A stretch of DNA of 37,058 bases from W2P13-069 sp051876105. Its GTDB lineage: Bacteria; Actinomycetota; Coriobacteriia; Coriobacteriales; QAMH01. The stretch covers positions 1 to 37,058 of the forward strand of contig JBJEHN010000032.1 in assembly GCA_051876105.1 (NCBI GenBank), given 5' to 3'. Below the pieces are notes generated by a model that made no database searches, had not been told where the DNA came from, and saw nothing but the letters and a program-made list of their open reading frames with translations. A program made the position numbers and the translations under genes. Below, piece by piece: positions 33,471 to 37,058 of the stretch (within the stretch, counting starts at the first letter, position 1; every line of letters starts with the position of its first letter).

Positions 33471-33494
33471 CGCGCTTGTGCGGTGCGAGCGCTC

Positions 33495-34292
33495 TTAGTC
33501 CTCCAGCGCAGCGGCGATCTCGTCCGTGATCTCCATGGTGTGGGCAACAGACTGGACGTCGTCGAAGTCCTCCAGGCGGTCGATGAGGCGCTGGACCTTC
33601 TTGGCGTCCTCGACAGAGACGGCGACGGGGTTGGTGGGCTCCATGATGAGCTCGGCGCCCTTGACCTCGATGCCCTGCTCTTCCAGAGCGCCCTTGACGG
33701 CCATGAGCTCGGTGGGCTCGGTGTAGATGATCCACTCCTCGCCTGCGTCCTCGAAGTCATCGCCGCCCACCTCGAGCAGCAGCTCGGTGAAGGCATCCTC
33801 GTCCATGTCGCAGTTGGGACGGTCTGCAACCTTCTTGCCGTCGCCCTCGATGACCTTCTCGAGGATGATCTGGCCCTTCTTCTCGAACTGGAAGGCGACT
33901 GCGCCGCTGGTGGCCAGGCTGCCGCCGGACTTGGTGAAGGCGGAGCGCACGTCTGCGGCGGTGCGGTTGCGGTTGTCGGTGAGGCACTCGACGTAGAGGC
34001 CGATGCCCGCGGGGCCATAGCCCTCGTAGATCACGGTCTCCCAAGTGGCGGCGTCTGCGCCGTTGCCGAAGGCCTTGTCGATAGCGGTCTGGATCTTGTC
34101 CTTGGGCATGGAGTAGCCCTTGGCCTTGGCGATGGCAGCTGCCAGGGACGCGTTGTTGTCAGGGTTGGGGTCATTGCCCTCTTTGGCTGCAACCGTGATG
34201 ATGCGGCTCAGCTTGGAAAACATTGCAGAGCGCTTTGCGTCCTGCGCGCCCTTGCGATGCTTGGTGGTCGCCCATTTAGAATGTCCGGACAT
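33495..34292 (-). CDS. YebC/PmpR/TACO1 family protein
   Basis: A 265-residue member of the YebC family: N-terminal MSGHSKWATTKHRKGAQDAKR, central GYGPAGIGLYVECLTDNRNRT and DVRSAFTKSGGSL. Family members act as DNA-binding regulators or as translation factors that relieve ribosome stalling at polyproline-like sites (TACO1 in mitochondria, YebC2 in bacteria). Which role applies cannot be read from sequence. GGAAGGG lies about ten bases before the ATG. Its place just upstream of ruvCAB is widely conserved, though a strong terminator separates them here. Confidence 0.94.
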   Translation of the reverse strand: MSGHSKWATTKHRKGAQDAKRSAMFSKLSRIITVAAKEGNDPNPDNNASLAAAIAKAKGYSMPKDKIQTAIDKAFGNGADAATWETVIYEGYGPAGIGLYVECLTDNRNRTAADVRSAFTKSGGSLATSGAVAFQFEKKGQIILEKVIEGDGKKVADRPNCDMDEDAFTELLLEVGGDDFEDAGEEWIIYTEPTELMAVKGALEEQGIEVKGAELIMEPTNPVAVSVEDAKKVQRLIDRLEDFDDVQSVAHTMEITDEIAAALED

Positions 34293-34376
34293 ATGAAAAC
34301 CCTTCCTAGTTGGTGCAATTCTTACTCACCGCCGCACATGGCAGCGGGCCGTTGTAAAAGCCGACGCTACAGTTTA

Positions 34377-35201
34377 CTACTCTTGCGCGCGTCCCACGAT
34401 ACCCACTTGCGGGTTTTTCTTGACAAGAGCGCGTATGAGCACCCAGAGCCCGATGAGGACCATCGGCAGGCTGAGCAGCTGCCCCATGGTGCCCCATGTG
34501 CCGAAGAAGTAGCCGAGCTGGGCGTCTGGCAGCCTGACGAACTCGATGAGGATGCGCAGGCAGCCGTACATCACGAGGAAGAGCCCTGTGAAGAAGCCGC
34601 GCGGCCGCGGAGGGACCTTGCGTGCGAGCAGGTTGAGGACGGCGAAGATGAGCAGACCCTCCAGCAGCGCCTCGTAGAGCTGGCTGGGGTGGAAGAAGAC
34701 CCCCGTGCCGGTGAAGTCAACGCCCCAGGGAGCCTGCGTCGGGGCCCCGTAGAGCTCGCCGTTGACGAAGTTGGCGCAGCGCCCGAAGAAGAGCCCCAGA
34801 GGCGCACCGCAGACCACGAGGTCGCCCAAGCTGAGCAGGGGCATCCTCTGGGTGGCAGAAAACACCACGCAGCCCAGCAAGGCGCCTACGAGCCCGCCGT
34901 GAAACGACATGCCGCCCTTGCTCACGGCCAGGATCTCAAGCGGGTGGGTAAGGTAGTAGCCGTCGCCGTAGAAGAGGCAGTAGCCCAGCCTGCCGCCGAT
35001 GATGATGCCGAAGGCCACAAAGCACACGAGCGTGAGCACATCGTAGCCGTCGAAGGCGATCTTCCAGCGCTTGGCCGTGCGCCAGATAACGAGACCCGCG
35101 CACACAAAGCCTAGGATGTAGGCAATCCCGTACCAGCGGACCGCAAACGGACCGATGGCAAACGCGATGGGGTCGAGGCCCTGGTAGATACTGTTGAGCA
35201 T
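34377..35201 (-). CDS. lgt: Phosphatidylglycerol--prolipoprotein diacylglyceryl transferase
   Basis: Integral membrane enzyme that attaches diacylglycerol to the lipobox cysteine of lipoproteins. From the ATG at 35201 it has 274 residues and about seven membrane helices. Conserved Lgt elements are present: GGRLGYCLFY, MSFHGGLVGALLG (H101), and GRCANFVNGELYGAPT (R141, N144, E149). An in-frame ATG three codons upstream (35210) is equally possible; neither has a clear ribosome binding site. It is divergent from the flavoprotein gene, with only ~80 bases between them. Confidence 0.95.
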   Translation of the reverse strand: MLNSIYQGLDPIAFAIGPFAVRWYGIAYILGFVCAGLVIWRTAKRWKIAFDGYDVLTLVCFVAFGIIIGGRLGYCLFYGDGYYLTHPLEILAVSKGGMSFHGGLVGALLGCVVFSATQRMPLLSLGDLVVCGAPLGLFFGRCANFVNGELYGAPTQAPWGVDFTGTGVFFHPSQLYEALLEGLLIFAVLNLLARKVPPRPRGFFTGLFLVMYGCLRILIEFVRLPDAQLGYFFGTWGTMGQLLSLPMVLIGLWVLIRALVKKNPQVGIVGRAQE

Positions 35202-35283
35202 GCACGGCATGGTACCATGATGAGCTGTTGTTGAGGCCGCCGCGCCCCTGCGCTGCGCCGCCATCCCGCCGAAAGGAAGACAC

Positions 35284-36390
35284 GTGGAGCTCAAGTCCCA
35301 CTACGGAACCATAGTCGTAGGCGCCGGCCCCGCCGGCATCCTGGCCTCTGTCTACGCATCTGCCCACGGCAGCGTGCTCCTCGTCGAGGCCATGAGCCTG
35401 CCACGCGAGAAAAGCTGCGGCGGCATGCTCAACGAGTACTCACAGGCCTTCCTCAGCAGCGTCTCGCAGCCGCCCGCCGGCATCATCTGCGAGCCCGAGT
35501 GGATCAACTTCCGCTACTTCAACTGGGACAGGCAGGTGAAGAAGCCCACCAAGCTGCGCTTCATGAACGTCGACCGCGTCAAGTTCGACGACTGGCTGAT
35601 GTCCATGCTGCCCAGCAACGTCGACGTCTTAGAGCAGACGCGCTTCTGCGGCTGCACCCAAAGCGCAGGCCAGGTGGCCGTCACGCTCAAGAGCGCTGCA
35701 AAGGCAGATGCCGGCGAGTTCACTGTGAGCTGCGACTACCTGATCGGCGCAGACGGCCCCCGCTCTGCAGTGCGCCGCTGCCTGCCCGTCTCCCAGCTCA
35801 CCCTCTACAAAACCCTCCAGGAGTTCGTCCCAGCCGCTGAGATGGAGCCCTACTTCGACTGCCTCTACTCCAAGCAGATAGGCAGCAACTACGGCTACGG
35901 CTACACCATCCCCAAGGACGGCATGGCGATCATCGGCTCTGTCTTCTTCCCCGGCTCCAAGAACTGCTTGCAGGCGCACGAGAAGGCCGTCGAGGTCTTC
36001 CGCAGCTACTATGGCTACGGCAGCCAGCAGGTGCGCAGGCGCGAGGCCTGGACGGCTGTCAAGGTCAACAGCGTTGCAGACATCGTAGGCGGCTGCGGCC
36101 GCGTGCTGCTCGCAGGCGAGGCGGGCGGCATCATGTCTCCGTCATCGGGTGAGGGCATCTCGTTTGCAATGAACAGCGGCAAGCTCGCTGGCATGGCGGT
36201 TGCAACTCAGGGCAAGCACAGGGACAGCTGCGAAGAAGCCCTCGAATGCTATCGTGCCTCGCTTGCTCCCATCAAGAAAAACATCGCGCGCCGGCTGAGG
36301 TACTTCCCCCTGCTCAACTCGGACTTCGGCAAGATGCTCGGCACCATCGCCCCCAACTTCGTCGTGGACAAAGTCGCCCACCAAATCTAG
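35284..36390 (+). CDS. Geranylgeranyl-reductase-family FAD-dependent oxidoreductase
   Basis: A 368-residue flavoprotein starting at GTG with AAAGGAAG seven bases upstream. The dinucleotide-binding fold is clear: VVGAGPAG at 11-18, then YLIGADGPRSAVRR and the FAD motif LLAGEAGGIMSPSSGEGISFAM, a pattern typical of geranylgeranyl reductases and related quinone/prenyl reductases. KSCGGML near residue 45 resembles the family's cysteine motif. Such enzymes saturate isoprenoid double bonds in lipids or menaquinone side chains, or oxidise flavoprotein substrates; the substrate is unknown here. It is transcribed away from lgt and ends at a strong hairpin. Confidence 0.85.
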   Translation: MELKSHYGTIVVGAGPAGILASVYASAHGSVLLVEAMSLPREKSCGGMLNEYSQAFLSSVSQPPAGIICEPEWINFRYFNWDRQVKKPTKLRFMNVDRVKFDDWLMSMLPSNVDVLEQTRFCGCTQSAGQVAVTLKSAAKADAGEFTVSCDYLIGADGPRSAVRRCLPVSQLTLYKTLQEFVPAAEMEPYFDCLYSKQIGSNYGYGYTIPKDGMAIIGSVFFPGSKNCLQAHEKAVEVFRSYYGYGSQQVRRREAWTAVKVNSVADIVGGCGRVLLAGEAGGIMSPSSGEGISFAMNSGKLAGMAVATQGKHRDSCEEALECYRASLAPIKKNIARRLRYFPLLNSDFGKMLGTIAPNFVVDKVAHQI

Positions 36391-36415
36391 CGGCTAGCTT
36401 ACAGGGCCCACAAGC

Positions 36416-36446
36416 ACGAGCGCCCCGGATGTACCGGGGCGCTCGT
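36416..36446. terminator. Perfect 13-bp hairpin between convergent genes
   Basis: ACGAGCGCCCCGG (36416-36428) and CCGGGGCGCTCGT (36434-36446) pair fully around a five-base loop. It lies between the ends of the flavoprotein gene (+) and the Fe-S gene (-). Neither side has a strong U run, so it probably acts as a bidirectional terminator or roadblock. Confidence 0.65.
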
Positions 36447-36466
36447 CAAATACAGCATAAGAAAAG

Positions 36467-36799
36467 CTAGTTCAGCAGCTCGTCAACGGAGACCTTCTTG
36501 GTGCCGGTGATGTTGCCGTCGTCATCGAGGACAGTGACCTCGATCTCCTTCTCGACCTGGTCGGAAAGGTCGGGCAGGACGCGCTCGACGCCGGGCACAT
36601 GCTCCTTGAGAACGCGCTCGATACCTTGAGAGATCGTCAGGGAGGACATGGGGCAGCCAACGCAAGCACCCTGCAGCGCAACGTAGACGATGCCCTTCTC
36701 GTCGTCGATCTCTGTGACCTCAACATCGCCGCCATCCGCCTGCAACTGCGGGCGAATGCGCTCCATCACGTAATCAAGCATACCCCTGTCGATCTTCAT
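36467..36799 (-). CDS. NifU C-terminal-domain Fe-S cluster carrier
   Basis: A 110-residue protein with the NifU_C (Nfu) fold: N-terminal helix RPQLQADGGDVEV and the cluster-binding motif GACVGCPMSS (C46, C49). Such proteins bind a [4Fe-4S] cluster between two subunits and deliver it to apo-proteins. The ~35-residue acidic C-terminal extension (TVLDDDGNITGTKKVSVDEL) is not part of the domain. AAAGGAA lies before the ATG. In an anaerobe rich in Fe-S enzymes (compare the ferredoxin oxidoreductase here) it probably serves cluster delivery. The adjacent gene on the right is a 5S rRNA, so this is a separate transcription unit. Confidence 0.93.
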   Translation of the reverse strand: MKIDRGMLDYVMERIRPQLQADGGDVEVTEIDDEKGIVYVALQGACVGCPMSSLTISQGIERVLKEHVPGVERVLPDLSDQVEKEIEVTVLDDDGNITGTKKVSVDELLN

Positions 36800-36966
36800 G
36801 GGTGTTCCTTTCTATGAATGCCCAAGCAACAAGGGCAAAAACACGTACTTGAATAGGCTAGCACCACTCAAACCAAGAAACCATGGAGGAATCATCTGAA
36901 GGCAGCTTGTAACGTTCAACAACCGAAAGGCAGCGACACGAGCGATGGAGCCAAGAAGCGGCGGCT

Positions 36967-36998
36967 AAATATAAGAAACGCCGCCCCACTGGGCGGCG
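36967..36998 (-). terminator. Terminator of the rRNA operon
   Basis: CGCCGCCC (36979-36986) and GGGCGGCG (36991-36998) pair perfectly around a four-base loop; the minus strand continues TTTCTTATATTT. It lies about 35 bases past the 5S rRNA 3' end. Confidence 0.75.
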
Positions 36999-37033
36999 CG
37001 CGGTGCGGGGCGCATGCAGAGAGCCCCCTGTCG

Positions 37034-37058
37034 GGTCAGCGGCGTCCTATCCTCCCGA
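37034..37058 (-). rRNA. rrf: 5S ribosomal RNA, 3' end only
   Basis: The minus strand at the right edge reads GGGAGGATAGGACGCCGC-TGACC, matching the conserved 3' end of bacterial 5S rRNA (GAG-TAGGACGYYGCC pattern, loop E/helix I). The rest of the gene, and presumably the 16S and 23S genes, lie beyond the window. The exact 3' end within TGACCC is uncertain by a few bases. Confidence 0.7.

Noticed and set aside
36800..37033. SRP RNA, tmRNA or RNase P RNA near the right edge
   Set aside because: None of their conserved cores is visible; the only recognisable RNA signature is the 5S 3' end.

Overview
The window is high-GC DNA, almost all of it protein-coding, with strong GC bias at third codon positions and frequent GTG/TTG starts. 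The housekeeping genes are of Gram-positive/actinobacterial type: a bifunctional Rel with an RFKD loop, ScpA/ScpB, and a two-protein SecD/SecF. They sit beside strictly anaerobic metabolism (a ferredoxin-dependent 2-oxoacid oxidoreductase and a PaaK-type CoA ligase). I infer an anaerobic Coriobacteriia-like actinomycete of the Olsenella/Collinsella/Eggerthella kind; the genus cannot be fixed by reading alone.

Layout. 1-662: no gene I can support; a promoter lies just before an ECF sigma factor and a DUF4179-type membrane anti-sigma partner (663-2206, + strand). 2207-2400: a convergent intergenic gap with three related copies of a short repeat, two of them inverted. 2401-10052 (- strand): an ABC-F ATPase from an apparently leaderless promoter, an M50 membrane protease, the condensin accessory pair scpA-scpB, an RluB-type pseudouridine synthase, trpS, and a tightly coupled MFS transporter whose 5' end appears frameshifted. 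10089-10472: a perfect palindrome, tRNA-Val(CAC) and tRNA-Asn(GTT), each with its own terminator. 10469-15617 (- strand): a PaaK-type ligase, a LysR effector-binding domain protein that lacks the DNA-binding domain, and a three-gene 2-oxoacid:ferredoxin oxidoreductase with fused gamma and delta subunits. 15817-22678 (- strand): a 1243-residue RecJ-HIRAN-helicase fusion, then bifunctional rel and a metallo-beta-lactamase-fold hydrolase. 22815-26185: secD-secF, both with unusual charged cytoplasmic extensions. 26330-27320: rplS-rnhB. 27431-30973: metK-priA. 31131-33339: ruvC-ruvA-ruvB, overlapping by 4 bases. 33495-35201: lgt and a YebC/TACO1 protein. 35284-36390 (+): a geranylgeranyl-reductase-family flavoprotein. 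36467-36799 (-): a NifU C-terminal-domain Fe-S protein. 37034-37058 (-): the 3' end of a 5S rRNA with its terminator, so an rRNA operon lies just beyond the right edge.

How the genes work together. Most of the window is core information processing: DNA repair and recombination (RecJ fusion, PriA, RuvABC, RNase HII), chromosome segregation (ScpAB), translation (TrpS, L19, tRNAs, RluB, ABC-F), stringent response (Rel), and protein export and lipoprotein maturation (SecDF, Lgt). The accessory part is the PaaK / LysR-domain / oxidoreductase block, which looks like an acyl- or arylacyl-CoA module linked to ferredoxin. The observations I would pursue first are the RecJ-HIRAN-helicase fusion, the acidic repeat tail of SecF opposite the basic arm of SecD, and the HTH-less LysR effector domain.
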